A stretch of 64,000 nt of DNA from Paracidobacterium acidisoli (GTDB taxonomy: Bacteria; Acidobacteriota; Terriglobia; Terriglobales; Acidobacteriaceae), in NCBI RefSeq assembly GCF_003428625.2, contig NZ_QVQT02000006.1, forward strand, positions 372,001-436,000. The letters are read 5' to 3'. The number at the start of each line of letters is the position of its first letter. Position 1 is the first letter of the stretch. A program made the position numbers and the translations under genes. Positions 8,312 through 17,398 of this stretch are shown here, piece after piece. Below the pieces are notes generated by a model. The model saw only the letters and a program-made list of their open reading frames with translations. It made no database searches and was not told where the DNA came from.

Positions 8312-9742
8312 ATGCAGAATGCCTCCGCGACCATAAGCCCTGCCGCCAGCGCGGAAAAGCGCTCGGCTGCGCTGGTCTCCGTTGCCGCGGCCTGCGTGAT
8401 GACCGCCCTCAAGCTCTTTACCGGGCTGTTGACCGGCAGTCTCGGCATGCTGTCGGACGGAGCTCACTCGGCGCTCGACCTGGTCGGCGCGGCGCTCACT
8501 CTGCTCTCGGTGCGCGTCTCCGACAGGCCCGCCGATGAGAACCATCCCTACGGCCACGCCAAGGTCGAAAACGTCTCGGCCTTCGTCGAGACCTTCCTCA
8601 TGGCCGCATCGGCGGTATGGATCTCCGGCGAGGCCGTCGACCGCATCTTCTTCCACTCGGTCGCGATCCGCTACTCCGTCTGGCCGCTGCTGGTGCTGAT
8701 GCTCTCCATCACGGTGGACTACTGGCGCTCGCGCCATCTGCGCGCGGTCGCCAACCGCTATAAGAGCGAAGCGCTCGAAGCCGATGCGATGCACTTCGCC
8801 TCCGATATCTGGAGCAGCGTCGCCGTCTTTGTCGGCCTGCTGGCCTCGTGGACCGGCTCTCTGCTCCACATCGGCTGGCTGCGCTACACGGATTCGGTCG
8901 CCGCCATCGCCGTCTCGCTGATGATTCTCGTCTTCAGCTGGAGGCTCGCCTGGCGCACCGTTCGCGCCCTCACCGATTACATTCCCGCCGAGGTGCGCCA
9001 TCAGGTGCTCGATGCGGTACGGCACACCGACGGCGTGCTGGCCATCGATCAGGCGCGCGTGCGCCGCTCCGGCAGCTCGTACTTCGCCGATCTCACGCTG
9101 TCTCTCTCGCGCCAGCTCACCTTTCAGCGCACCGAAGAGCTGGTGCGCGACGCCACTGAGGCCGTGCAGCGCGTGCTTCCCGGCGCCGACGTCGTCATCC
9201 ACACCGTTCCGCGCTCCACCATCGCCGAGAGCATCTTCGACAAGGTGCGCGCCGTCGCCTCGCGCAACAACGTGGTGATGCACGATGTGAGCATCCAGTC
9301 CTTCGACGACGGGCTGCACGTCGAGCAGCACATCGAGGTGCCGGAGAACATGCCGCTGCGCTCGGCTCACGACTTCGTGCGCAGCATCGAGGAAGAGATC
9401 CGCACCGAGCTTCCCCAGGTCAGCTCCGTACTTACACATATTGAAAGCGAGCCCGCCACCATCGAGAACCGCGTGAAGGTGGAGCACGACCGCCGCATCG
9501 AGCGGCACCTGCGCGCCGCCGCCGTGCACTTTCCGGAGATCATCGACATTCACGACATCGTGATCGGCCGGGTGGGCGACCACATTCAGGTGTCGTGCCA
9601 CTGCACGCTGCCCGATGAGATGGAGATGCAGCGCGTCCACGAGGTGATCACGCTGCTCGAAGACCGCTTCAAACAGGAATGTCCTGAGGTGAACCGCATG
9701 CTGATTCATCCCGAGCCAGCCACCGATAATCACCATCGCTGA
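8312..9742 (+). CDS. Cation diffusion facilitator transporter with three C-terminal ferredoxin-like repeats
   Basis: Proton-coupled divalent-metal exporter of the inner membrane (CDF family). Residues 18-220 hold about six transmembrane helices with the paired metal site: DGAHSALD (Asp49, His52, Asp56) and DAMHFASD (His161, Asp165). CDF proteins are usually near 300 aa with one cytosolic dimerisation domain. Here the 476-aa chain has three consecutive segments with the same helix-strand layout, roughly residues 225-300, 305-378 and 388-466, each ending with a VxxHxxP or LxHxxxEP-like strand. The start at ATG 8312 gives a normal N-terminus; GTG 8300 is an alternative. Metal specificity is unknown. 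Confidence 0.9.
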   Translation: MQNASATISPAASAEKRSAALVSVAAACVMTALKLFTGLLTGSLGMLSDGAHSALDLVGAALTLLSVRVSDRPADENHPYGHAKVENVSAFVETFLMAASAVWISGEAVDRIFFHSVAIRYSVWPLLVLMLSITVDYWRSRHLRAVANRYKSEALEADAMHFASDIWSSVAVFVGLLASWTGSLLHIGWLRYTDSVAAIAVSLMILVFSWRLAWRTVRALTDYIPAEVRHQVLDAVRHTDGVLAIDQARVRRSGSSYFADLTLSLSRQLTFQRTEELVRDATEAVQRVLPGADVVIHTVPRSTIAESIFDKVRAVASRNNVVMHDVSIQSFDDGLHVEQHIEVPENMPLRSAHDFVRSIEEEIRTELPQVSSVLTHIESEPATIENRVKVEHDRRIERHLRAAAVHFPEIIDIHDIVIGRVGDHIQVSCHCTLPDEMEMQRVHEVITLLEDRFKQECPEVNRMLIHPEPATDNHHR

Positions 9743-9752
9743 GGGAGATTCG

Positions 9753-10187
9753 ATGATTGCCAGCACAGAATGGAAACCGGAAACCGGCGCGGAACAGGGC
9801 ACGCTTTACGACGGACACACCCAGAGCGGGCATACCATCCGCTTCGACAGCACGCCTGCGCACACCACCGGCCTCAGCCCCATGGAAGCCGTGCTGACGG
9901 CGCTCTGCGGCTGCACCTCGGTCGATGTGGTCAGCATTCTTCAGAAGAAGCGCGAGCCGATCACCGGCCTCACCGTCAGCGCCACGGCCGAGCAGTCGCC
10001 TGCGCCTCCGCGCGTCTTCACGAAGATCCATCTCACTTATCGCATTCGCGGCAACGTCACACAAAAGGCCGCGGAAGATGCGGTGTCGCTCTCCAAAAAC
10101 AAATACTGCTCGGTATCGAAGATGCTTGAGAAAGCCGCTGACATCACGTATTCGATCGAGCTCGACGAGGGAGCGGCCTCCGCTTGA
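9753..10187 (+). CDS. OsmC/Ohr family protein
   Basis: Small cytosolic thiol-peroxidase-type protein of the OsmC fold. The 144 aa contain the two expected cysteines, one in the helix LCGCTSVDVVSIL and one in NKYCSVSKML. Layout is closer to the YhfA/OsmC branch than to Ohr. It follows the CDF gene by 10 bp with a GGGAG site, and its end overlaps the next gene by 4 bp, so CDF-OsmC-PASTA are probably one transcript. A role in hydroperoxide defence is inferred from the family. Confidence 0.88.
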   Translation: MIASTEWKPETGAEQGTLYDGHTQSGHTIRFDSTPAHTTGLSPMEAVLTALCGCTSVDVVSILQKKREPITGLTVSATAEQSPAPPRVFTKIHLTYRIRGNVTQKAAEDAVSLSKNKYCSVSKMLEKAADITYSIELDEGAASA

Positions 10188-10945
10188 TCTCCTTCCTCCG
10201 CTTCGTGCTGATCGTGCTGCTGCTGGTGGTCGTCGCCATGACGTCAGCCGTCATCACCATGCACTTCGCCATTCACGGAGCGGAGGTCTCCATCCCCGAC
10301 TTCCGGGGCATGACCATCGCTCAGGCCGTACGGCGCGGCGTGGATCTCGATCTGAACCTCAACGTTGAAAATCACTTCTATTCGACGGAGACGCCCGCAG
10401 GCCACATCATGAACCAGTCGCCCGCGCCCGGCACCCTGGTGCGCAGCGGCTGGCATGTGCGCATCATCGAGAGCCTGGGTCCGCAGAGGGTCGCCATTCC
10501 CGACGTGACCGGGCAGCAGGAGCGCCTGGGCACCATCGAGATTCGCCGCGTGGGACTGCAGCCCGGCGTCGTCGCGCAGCTTCCGTGGGCAGGCGCGCAG
10601 CCCGGTACCATCATCGCGCAGAGCCCGCAGGCCAAAGCCTCGGGCGTCGAAAGCCCGGAGGTCAGCCTGCTGGTCGCCGAGCCCGGCGATGCATCGGCCG
10701 GCAGCTTCGTGATGCCCGACCTGACCGGCCAGATGTTTACCGCGGCGGCCTTCGCCATCACCCATGCCGGGCTGCAGCTTGCGCCGGTCAAAGATGCCCC
10801 GGTCGCCGTGCTTCCGGTGGGCAGCACCGCTTCGCCGCTGCCACCCGCGCCATCTTATCCGCCGGGCGCGATCCTTGCGCAAAGCCCCGCCGCCGGCGAG
10901 CGCGTCGATGCTTCCACACCTGTTGCTTTAACAGTTGCCCGCTAG
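10184..10945 (+). CDS. Membrane-anchored PASTA-domain protein
   Basis: 253-aa protein with one N-terminal transmembrane helix (residues about 5-27) and three PASTA units outside the membrane: from about 35 (VSIPDFRGMT), 105 (VAIPDVTGQQ) and 180 (FVMPDLTGQM). PASTA modules bind muropeptides or the cell wall. There is no kinase or transpeptidase domain attached, unlike PknB or PBP2x. The start is a TTG overlapping the OsmC stop (TTGA). It is convergent with rsmB, whose end is only 7 bp away. Confidence 0.86.
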   Translation: MISFLRFVLIVLLLVVVAMTSAVITMHFAIHGAEVSIPDFRGMTIAQAVRRGVDLDLNLNVENHFYSTETPAGHIMNQSPAPGTLVRSGWHVRIIESLGPQRVAIPDVTGQQERLGTIEIRRVGLQPGVVAQLPWAGAQPGTIIAQSPQAKASGVESPEVSLLVAEPGDASAGSFVMPDLTGQMFTAAAFAITHAGLQLAPVKDAPVAVLPVGSTASPLPPAPSYPPGAILAQSPAAGERVDASTPVALTVAR

Positions 10946-10952
10946 AGCCCCT

Positions 10953-12335
10953 TCACTCTTTTCGCTCAAACACGGCAGCGAAGAAACCATCACAGGGATG
11001 CACTCCGGGAATGGTGCGCAGGCAGCCGTTCGCCATCGCACTGGAAGCTCGCTTCGCTCCCTCAGCCGTCAGTGTTCCATCGGCCGATAGTGTGCCGAGA
11101 GGCGTCTCGACAGGCACGGCCCGATAAGCGGAGCCCGCGCCAGTCGCCCGCTCTGCCACCCGCTCATTCTCCTCCGGCTCGAGCGAGCAGGTGGAGTAGA
11201 GCAGCCGCCCTCCCGGCGCGAGCGCCTGCAGCGCCGCCGTCAGAATCGCCGTCTGCTTCGCCTGCTGACGCGCCAGCTCCGACGGGTCCACGCGGAAGCG
11301 AATCTCCGGATTCCGCGCAATCGTGCCCGTTCCGCTGCAGGGCACATCGCAAAGGATCAGATCGTACTTCGCCCGCGCTGCGATCTTCACCGCGTCGGCG
11401 AGCTCGAAGCGAATCCGTCCCGCCGGATCGACTGGCCGCAGAAAGTGCCGCATCGCATCGAGCCTGCGTTTGCTGATGTCGAGCGCCGTAATCTCGGCCA
11501 TGCCGTTGCGCTCCGCGAGAATCGCCGTCTTGCCGCCTGGAGCGGCACAGGCATCGAGAATGCGCTGCGCTCCCGGCTGCGCCGCGGCGGCCAGCTCGGC
11601 CACCAGCTGCGATCCCTCATCCTGAATCCGCACGCGCCCCGCGCGAAAGACCTCCGTGCGCGAGACATCGCCCTTTACCACGCGCCGCGCCGCATGCAGA
11701 AACTCGCCCGGCGTCAGCTCGATGCCTGCAGCGGACAGCTCGGCCTCGGCCCGTTCGTCCAGCAGACGGATCGCCACCGGCGCGGGCTGCTGATCGAAGG
11801 CGCAGACGGCCTGCGCCGCCTCCATGCCGTAAAACCGCGCCCAGCGCTCGACCATCCATTGCGGATGCGCAAAGTCATCAGCGGTCTGCCGCGCCGACGC
11901 CGTGTGCGCGGCCGTCTGAGCGCGCGGCTGCTGGCTGATCTTTCGCAGCACGGCATTCACCATGCCCGCGGCAAAGCGCTCGGGAGACTGCTTGACCAGC
12001 TCGACGCTTTCGCTGATGGCGGCATGCGGCGGAATGCGATCGAGGTACAAAAGCTGATAGGCGCCGAGGCGCAGCGCCGCCGCGGCCTGCGCGCTCAGCT
12101 CCGTCTCGGGACGCTGCAGCAGGGGCTGTATCCGCATATCGAGCGCGCTCTGCCAGCGCAGCGTGCCCAGCACCAGCGTTGTCGTCAGATTGCGGTCCTG
12201 CGCAGAGAGCGCATCGACCTCGGGCGAGCGCAGCAGCTCGTCGCTGTGCGCGCCGCGTTCCTCAATTTGTATCAATATCTGATACGAAACGGCCCGCGCC
12301 GGAGAGATCCTGCCCGTTTTGCCCATCCCGGTCAT
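10953..12335 (-). CDS. rsmB: 16S rRNA (cytosine-967-C5)-methyltransferase RsmB
   Basis: SAM-dependent methyltransferase of 16S rRNA C967 (Sun/Fmu family). A NusB-like RNA-binding domain covers residues about 15-140, followed by the methyltransferase with DACAAPGGKT for SAM binding and the two catalytic-cysteine motifs CDVPCSGTG and YSTCSLEPEENE. The ATG at 12335 overlaps the fmt stop. The open frame continues much further upstream, but that part lies over fmt out of frame and is not real. Last gene of aroC-def-fmt-rsmB. 460 aa. Confidence 0.94.
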   Translation of the reverse strand: MTGMGKTGRISPARAVSYQILIQIEERGAHSDELLRSPEVDALSAQDRNLTTTLVLGTLRWQSALDMRIQPLLQRPETELSAQAAAALRLGAYQLLYLDRIPPHAAISESVELVKQSPERFAAGMVNAVLRKISQQPRAQTAAHTASARQTADDFAHPQWMVERWARFYGMEAAQAVCAFDQQPAPVAIRLLDERAEAELSAAGIELTPGEFLHAARRVVKGDVSRTEVFRAGRVRIQDEGSQLVAELAAAAQPGAQRILDACAAPGGKTAILAERNGMAEITALDISKRRLDAMRHFLRPVDPAGRIRFELADAVKIAARAKYDLILCDVPCSGTGTIARNPEIRFRVDPSELARQQAKQTAILTAALQALAPGGRLLYSTCSLEPEENERVAERATGAGSAYRAVPVETPLGTLSADGTLTAEGAKRASSAMANGCLRTIPGVHPCDGFFAAVFERKE

Positions 12336-13297
12336 GATTCGCCGAGCTTCGTGCCGCTCTCGAGCGCGCGTCCGCGCAGAAAATCGGCCGCAGCCATGCG
12401 CTTTTTGCCTTCGAGCTGAATCTCCACCAGCTCCACCCAGGTCTTTCCCTCGCAGGCGGCAAACAGGCGGTCGCCGTTCTGATGCAACCCGCCCGGACCG
12501 GCAGATGCCCCCGAGACCTCGGTCGGAAGCATGCGATGCACGGTCAGCTTTTTGCCCTGCAGCGTGGTCCATGCGCCCGGCCAGGGCTGAAAGCCGCGCC
12601 AGCGGTTGTAGATGGTCATCGCGGGCTGCGAGAAGTCGATGCGCCCGTCGTCGCGCGTCAGAATCGGCGCGGGCGTGGCCAGAGCATGGTCCTGCGGACG
12701 CCGCTCGATCGTCCCCGCGCTTAGTCCGGCCAGCGTCTCCAGCATCAGGTCCGCGCCCATCTCGGACAGCAGCGGAAAGATATCTTCCGACGTCATGGAC
12801 GGAGCGATGCTCATGCCGCGCTGCAGCAGAATATCGCCGGTATCGAGCCCCTCGTCGAGGTGCATCGTCGTCGCTCCCGTCACCGGCTCGCCGTTCGCGA
12901 TGGCCCACTGGATCGGCGCGGCTCCGCGATACTTCGGCAGCAGCGACCCATGCAGATTCAGGTTGCCGTAACGCGGCAGATCGAGCATCCACTTCGGAAT
13001 GATGCGGCCATAGGCGACGACGAGGATCGCATCGGGCGCGATCGTCTCAAGCTGCGCACGGAACTCCTCATTCTTTTTGATCTTTTCCGGCTGCACCACC
13101 GGTAGTCCCGCATCGAGCGCGGTCACCTTTACGGCGGGAGCGGCAAGCTGCTGCCCGCGGCCCACCGGACGGTCCGGCTGCGTGACCACCAGCGCAACCT
13201 CGTGACCGGCGCGCACTACGGACTTCAGCGTGGGCACGGCGAACGAAGGCGTGCCGCAAAAGACCAGCTTCATGCGTCGGTTATCCGATTCCGCCAT
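12332..13297 (-). CDS. fmt: Methionyl-tRNA formyltransferase Fmt
   Basis: Formylates initiator Met-tRNA using 10-formyl-tetrahydrofolate. Motifs seen: VFCGTPSFAVPTL at the start, NLNLHGSLLPKYRGAAPIQWAI with the catalytic Asn-His, and HLDEGLDTGDIL with the catalytic Asp. The C-terminal OB-type tRNA-binding domain follows from about residue 210. 321 aa from ATG 13297, 6 bp after def; ATG 13273 (MKLVFCGTP) is an equally good start. Coupled with def, whose product removes the formyl group. Confidence 0.96.
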   Translation of the reverse strand: MAESDNRRMKLVFCGTPSFAVPTLKSVVRAGHEVALVVTQPDRPVGRGQQLAAPAVKVTALDAGLPVVQPEKIKKNEEFRAQLETIAPDAILVVAYGRIIPKWMLDLPRYGNLNLHGSLLPKYRGAAPIQWAIANGEPVTGATTMHLDEGLDTGDILLQRGMSIAPSMTSEDIFPLLSEMGADLMLETLAGLSAGTIERRPQDHALATPAPILTRDDGRIDFSQPAMTIYNRWRGFQPWPGAWTTLQGKKLTVHRMLPTEVSGASAGPGGLHQNGDRLFAACEGKTWVELVEIQLEGKKRMAAADFLRGRALESGTKLGES

Positions 13298-13303
13298 TGC
13301 GCT

Positions 13304-13813
13304 CTACCATTCGCCGGCCTTCTGCATCTTGCGAATCCGGCGCAGCACCAGGTCGCGCTTCAGCCCGCTGATGCGGTAGATGAAGAGCACGCCGTCCAGA
13401 TGGTCGATCTCATGCTGAAAGGCGCGTGCCAGCAGCTCTTCGCCATCGATCTCGAACCACTCGCCCTTCACGTCCTGAGCGCGCACCTTCACCTTCGCGG
13501 CGCGCGAGACCTTCTCGCGAATCTCCGGCAGGCTCAGGCAGCCTTCCTCCTCGTACTGCTTGCCTTCTTTGCGGATGATCTCCGGATTGATGAGGACGAT
13601 TTTGTCCCCGGGCTTCTCTTTAAAGCTGAGATCGATCACCGTCAGCCGCTTCGCGATGCCGATCTGCGGCGCCGCCAGGCCGATGCCCTTCGCCTCATAC
13701 ATCGACTCGAACATGTCGTCGACCAGGGTGCGCAGCGCTTCATCGAACTCAGTCACCGGTTCAGCCGGCGTCTGCAGCACCGGATCAGGAAATTTAACAA
13801 TCTCTCGAATCAT
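13304..13813 (-). CDS. def: Peptide deformylase
   Basis: Metal-dependent removal of the N-formyl group from nascent proteins. All three signature motifs are present: GIGLAAPQIG, EEGCLSLP with the metal-ligand Cys, and QHEIDHLDG with the two His and catalytic Glu. The start at ATG 13813 (MIREIVKFPDPVL) gives 169 aa and a family-like N-terminus; the longer frame would run into the aroC stop. Confidence 0.95.
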   Translation of the reverse strand: MIREIVKFPDPVLQTPAEPVTEFDEALRTLVDDMFESMYEAKGIGLAAPQIGIAKRLTVIDLSFKEKPGDKIVLINPEIIRKEGKQYEEEGCLSLPEIREKVSRAAKVKVRAQDVKGEWFEIDGEELLARAFQHEIDHLDGVLFIYRISGLKRDLVLRRIRKMQKAGEW

Positions 13814-13841
13814 CGAATCGAGCCACACCCCTGAAAAAAAT

Positions 13842-15023
13842 CTAGTATGCGCGAATCTGCTCCACGTAACCATCATAGTTACGTTTCAGCTCGCGCAGCG
13901 AATCTCCGCCGAACTTCTCCATCAACTGGCGCGCAAAGGCCAGAGCCACCATCGCCTCCGCCGCCACGCCCGCCGCGGGCACCACACAGACGTCGCTGCG
14001 CTCGTACGCCGCCTTCGTGGTCTCGCGCGTGTCGAAGCGCACCGACTGCAGCGGCCTGCGCAGCGTGGAGATGGGCTTGATATGGCCGCGCACGACCACG
14101 TCCTCTCCATTGGAGATGCCGCCTTCCACGCCTCCGGCATTGTTGTGCTCGCGCGTAAAGCGCGTGTGCGCGCCGTTCTCCGCCTTCTCTGCGTAGCCGA
14201 TGGCGTCATGCACCTCTGAACCGAAGGAGATCGCCGCCGTCACGCCGCGCCCGATCTCGACCGCCTTGACCGCCTGCAATGACATCACCGCCTGGGCCAG
14301 AATGCCGTCCAGCCGCTCGTCCCAGTTGGCGCAGGTGCCGATGCCCGCCGGCGCGCCGTGCACCACCACTTCAAAGACGCCGCCGACCGTGTCTCCGGTA
14401 CGCAGCACCTGATCCACTTCGGCCTTCATGCGCGCCTCGGCCTCTTCGTCCACGCAGCCCAGCAGCACTTCCTCTTTTGCCCGCAGCGCCGCGATCTCTT
14501 CCCACGTCACATCGCGCTGCAGCTCGGCATGGCCCACGCGGATGACGTGGCTGGCCACGTCGATGCCCAGCTCGAGCAGCAGCGATTTCGCAATCGCGCC
14601 GGCCGCCACGCGCGCCGTCGACTCACGCGCCGAGGCCCGCTCCAGCACATACCGCGCGTCGGGAAAATCGTACTTCAGCGCGCCCGCCAGATCGGCATGA
14701 CCGGGCCGCGGAGAGGCCACCGCCTTGTGCTTCGACGGGTCGCCCGTCTCGACCGGCAGAATGTCCGTCCAGTTCTTCCAGTCGCGGTTGGCAATCTCCA
14801 TGGCGATGGGCGAGCCGATGGTTTTGCCATGCCGCACGCCGCTCAGAATATGCGCCGTATCGGTTTCGATGCGCATGCGCCCGCCGCGCCCGTACCCCTG
14901 CTGGCGGCGCCAAAGCTCGCGGTTGATAAAGGTTTGATCCACCGGAACGCCCGCGGGCATCCCCGAGACGAGAGCAATCAGACTCTCGCCATGCGACTCA
15001 CCTGCTGTAGAGAAACGAAGCAT
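13842..15023 (-). CDS. aroC: Chorismate synthase AroC
   Basis: FMN-dependent last step of the shikimate pathway, making chorismate from EPSP. The 393 aa begin with the conserved FSTAGESHGE motif. They also contain GYGRGGRMRIETD, an Arg-rich FMN/EPSP site around RPGHADLAGALKY, and the C-terminal RFDTRETTKAA. First gene of a minus-strand operon with def, fmt and rsmB. The 277 bp upstream (15024-15300) hold no gene that I can support. Confidence 0.96.
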   Translation of the reverse strand: MLRFSTAGESHGESLIALVSGMPAGVPVDQTFINRELWRRQQGYGRGGRMRIETDTAHILSGVRHGKTIGSPIAMEIANRDWKNWTDILPVETGDPSKHKAVASPRPGHADLAGALKYDFPDARYVLERASARESTARVAAGAIAKSLLLELGIDVASHVIRVGHAELQRDVTWEEIAALRAKEEVLLGCVDEEAEARMKAEVDQVLRTGDTVGGVFEVVVHGAPAGIGTCANWDERLDGILAQAVMSLQAVKAVEIGRGVTAAISFGSEVHDAIGYAEKAENGAHTRFTREHNNAGGVEGGISNGEDVVVRGHIKPISTLRRPLQSVRFDTRETTKAAYERSDVCVVPAAGVAAEAMVALAFARQLMEKFGGDSLRELKRNYDGYVEQIRAY

Positions 15024-15300
15024 GATCTTTCAGCTTCGATTGTAGTTGATTACAGGAGTGTGAGCGTAGCGGCCAGACAACGCGGCAGGAGATCAGTCCG
15101 AACCCTCGGGTCGAATCGCCAGCTTTCCGAACTGCCCGCGATCCGGGGAGAATCTGCAGGAAAAACAAACTGCTTCCCATAAGCCGACATATCGGTACTG
15201 ATCCGAACCTCGTTGCCGTCGAGTCTGCATTGGCGGCCCGTACTGAAAGTGGCAAACGTTTATCTATTGCCAGGATGGCTGTTTGTTTATTCAGGTTGAA

Positions 15301-15735
15301 TCAATGTGAGATACCTGTCTGCTCAATCCCACACTGTATTGCTGCTTTGAGAACATCCACTTTTATGTCTGCCAGGGTCCTGAACCTGATGCAATACCCC
15401 GTCACGCTTGCTTTGCCGAGATCCGGCCCGAATGTCTGCGCAAGGTACTTCCTGTCTTCGATTCCAAGGATGTAGACGGAAATACCCGTTGTGTTGGCAC
15501 TCATGCCTGTTTGGTAGAACTCCCTGGTTTTTCCGCTGGCATATTGAATGCTTCGAGATCCGTATCCAATGTTTGGGTTGGAGACGATTTTTCCTTTCTC
15601 GTCTTTTCCATCGAGGAACCACAACTGACAAGCCGGCATCAATGCCAGCATCATGTCATGCAGCTCTCGCATTTCGCTTTGCTTTGGTTCCGGTTGAGCG
15701 GCAATGTACTGCTCGATTTGTTCCTGCACCGTCAT
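15301..15735 (-). CDS. DUF1801 domain protein
   Basis: 144-aa protein of the DUF1801/YdhG-like fold; function not known. The ATG at 15735 has the best ribosome site of the region (AAGGAGAT, 6 nt spacing), so the longer upstream frame is discarded. Typical features are the N-terminal helix with EQIEQYIAAQPEPKQSEMREL, an aromatic core LWFLDGK, and the strand YILGIEDRKYLAQTF. Base composition is clearly lower in GC than both neighbours (one 60-bp stretch at 15541-15600 is about 40% GC), suggesting later acquisition. Confidence 0.8.
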   Translation of the reverse strand: MTVQEQIEQYIAAQPEPKQSEMRELHDMMLALMPACQLWFLDGKDEKGKIVSNPNIGYGSRSIQYASGKTREFYQTGMSANTTGISVYILGIEDRKYLAQTFGPDLGKASVTGYCIRFRTLADIKVDVLKAAIQCGIEQTGISH

Positions 15736-15962
15736 GTTGATCTCCTTGGCGCAGCGGTAAGCCAGTGTTCCAGGAAAACCAGATTGTTTGGGCATTAGAA
15801 CCGGTGTCAATCGATGAAAATCGATAGCCGAGCATTGTGACCAATACCAAAAATCGCCTGAACTTTCAGGCCAAACACACTTTGACCTGCCGTTGGCTGC
15901 GACGCGGTTGATTCCCGATAAACGCCGTTCTCACCACGTAGCCAGGCTTTCAGATAGAGCCC

Positions 15963-16340
15963 TTACTCAGCAAGCCAGGCATACTGCGCGTCCGTCAGCG
16001 GAACCACCGACAGGCGCGCCTGATTGACCAGCGGCGAGCCGGCAAAGAGGCTGTTCGCTTTGATCTCCGCCAGCGTGTGCGGCGTCTTTACCGGCCTGCC
16101 GGCTTTGATGCGCACCACCGGCACCTTCGGATCGCTCGCATCGACCGAGACGACCTTGGCCAGGCCTCTCGCCGTCTTCTCGTCGCCCGTGTGATAGATC
16201 ACCAGCTTGTCGCCCGGCTTCATGCCGCGCAGAAACTTCACCGCGGCCGGCGCGGTGACGCCATCCCATACCGTTTCGCCGTCGCGCGTCAGGTCATCCA
16301 TCGAATAGACGCTGGGCTCAGTCTTCAAAAGGTAAGACAT
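15963..16340 (-). CDS. EVE domain protein
   Basis: 125-aa protein of the EVE fold (thymocyte nuclear protein 1-like), related to PUA/YTH modules that bind modified bases. Seen: N-terminal MSYLLKTEPSVYSMDDL, the WDGVTAPAAVKFLRGMKPGD segment with the conserved Trp, and VIYHTGDEKTARGLAKV. It overlaps the preceding HD nuclease gene by 23 bp, a link to RNA or modified-nucleic-acid metabolism by context only. The nucleic-acid target is unknown. Confidence 0.86.
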   Translation of the reverse strand: MSYLLKTEPSVYSMDDLTRDGETVWDGVTAPAAVKFLRGMKPGDKLVIYHTGDEKTARGLAKVVSVDASDPKVPVVRIKAGRPVKTPHTLAEIKANSLFAGSPLVNQARLSVVPLTDAQYAWLAE

Positions 16341-17379
16341 TGTCGCTCTCCGAAGCCGTCTTCACCGGCTCCCCGCCAGCATACCCGACCTCATCGGGAA
16401 CCGGCATATTCGCCGCCAGATAGCGCTTCGAATCGAGCAGCGGACGATCGAGAGCGCGCACCCAGTCGGTCACCTGCCCGGCCGGCCGGCCGGCCGCCTC
16501 GTTGCGGGTCAGCTCGCTGCGCACCGTCTGCATCTTGGCATCCATGTCGTCCAGATAGTGCAGCAGAATCGCCTCAGGGATCATGGGCAGCTTCGGCGAT
16601 CCGTACTCGTAGCGCCCATGATGGCTGAGCACCAGGTGCTCCACGAGAATGCGCTTCGCCTCGGGAAAGTCCGGCAGCGCGGCAATCTTCTTCTCGATCA
16701 GCCCGATACCGATGGTGATGTGCCCGAGGAGCTGCCCTTCGATCGTGTAGTCGAAGCTGGTTCCCCAGCGCAGCTCGCGCAGCTTGCCGATGTCGTGCAG
16801 AAACGCGCCGGTCAGCAGCAGATCGCGATTCACTTCCGGATAATGCTGCGCCGTGATCCGGCAGATGCCGAGCAGCGAGACCACATGCTCCAGCAGCCCG
16901 CCGATCCAGGCATGGTGCATGCTCTTGGCCGCGGGAGCCTCGCGCAGAGCCCCGGCGATCTCCTCATCGTCGAGAAAGGCGCGCAGAAGCGCCTGCAGGT
17001 CGGGGTCTGCAAAGCTCGCGACGAAGCTGTTCAGCTCCGCCCAAAGCTCCTCGACATCGCGCCCCGTCTTCGGAACGAAATCGCCGAGGTCGTACTCCTC
17101 CGGACGCGCCGGACGCAGCTTCTTCACCACCATCTGCAGCTTGTCCTGATAGCGGCCGACCTGGGCCTGAATCTTGACGACATCGCCTGCGGCAAAGTCG
17201 GCCACACCGTCGGCCTCCCACAGCCGCGCCTCAAGCTGCCCGGTGGCATCGCACAGGCTGAGAGCCAGATATGGCGCGCCATCTCTGCGATTGCGCACCT
17301 GCTTCGATCCGGCGACGAAGAAGCCGGTAATCTCCTGGCCGTCGTACCGGGCCAGGTCGGCGATCATCGGATGCTTCAT
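16318..17379 (-). CDS. YhaM-like 3'-5' exoribonuclease (OB fold + HD domain)
   Basis: 353 aa: an N-terminal OB-type nucleic-acid-binding domain (about 15-100) and an HD metal-dependent phosphohydrolase domain (about 155-290). HD motif residues are visible in MHHAWIGGLLEHVVS, GAFLHDIGKL and LVLSHHGRYEYG. The layout matches B. subtilis YhaM, an Mn-dependent 3'-5' exonuclease active on RNA and DNA. It begins 19 bp after the PPIase gene and overlaps the EVE gene. Activity is inferred from family layout. Confidence 0.87.
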   Translation of the reverse strand: MKHPMIADLARYDGQEITGFFVAGSKQVRNRRDGAPYLALSLCDATGQLEARLWEADGVADFAAGDVVKIQAQVGRYQDKLQMVVKKLRPARPEEYDLGDFVPKTGRDVEELWAELNSFVASFADPDLQALLRAFLDDEEIAGALREAPAAKSMHHAWIGGLLEHVVSLLGICRITAQHYPEVNRDLLLTGAFLHDIGKLRELRWGTSFDYTIEGQLLGHITIGIGLIEKKIAALPDFPEAKRILVEHLVLSHHGRYEYGSPKLPMIPEAILLHYLDDMDAKMQTVRSELTRNEAAGRPAGQVTDWVRALDRPLLDSKRYLAANMPVPDEVGYAGGEPVKTASESDNVLPFED

Positions 17380-17398
17380 GCCGGATCGGGTCTTTCCG

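Noticed and set aside
12336-12992. N-terminal extension of the rsmB frame
   Set aside because: It runs over fmt out of frame; the ATG at 12335 overlapping the fmt stop gives a normal RsmB length.
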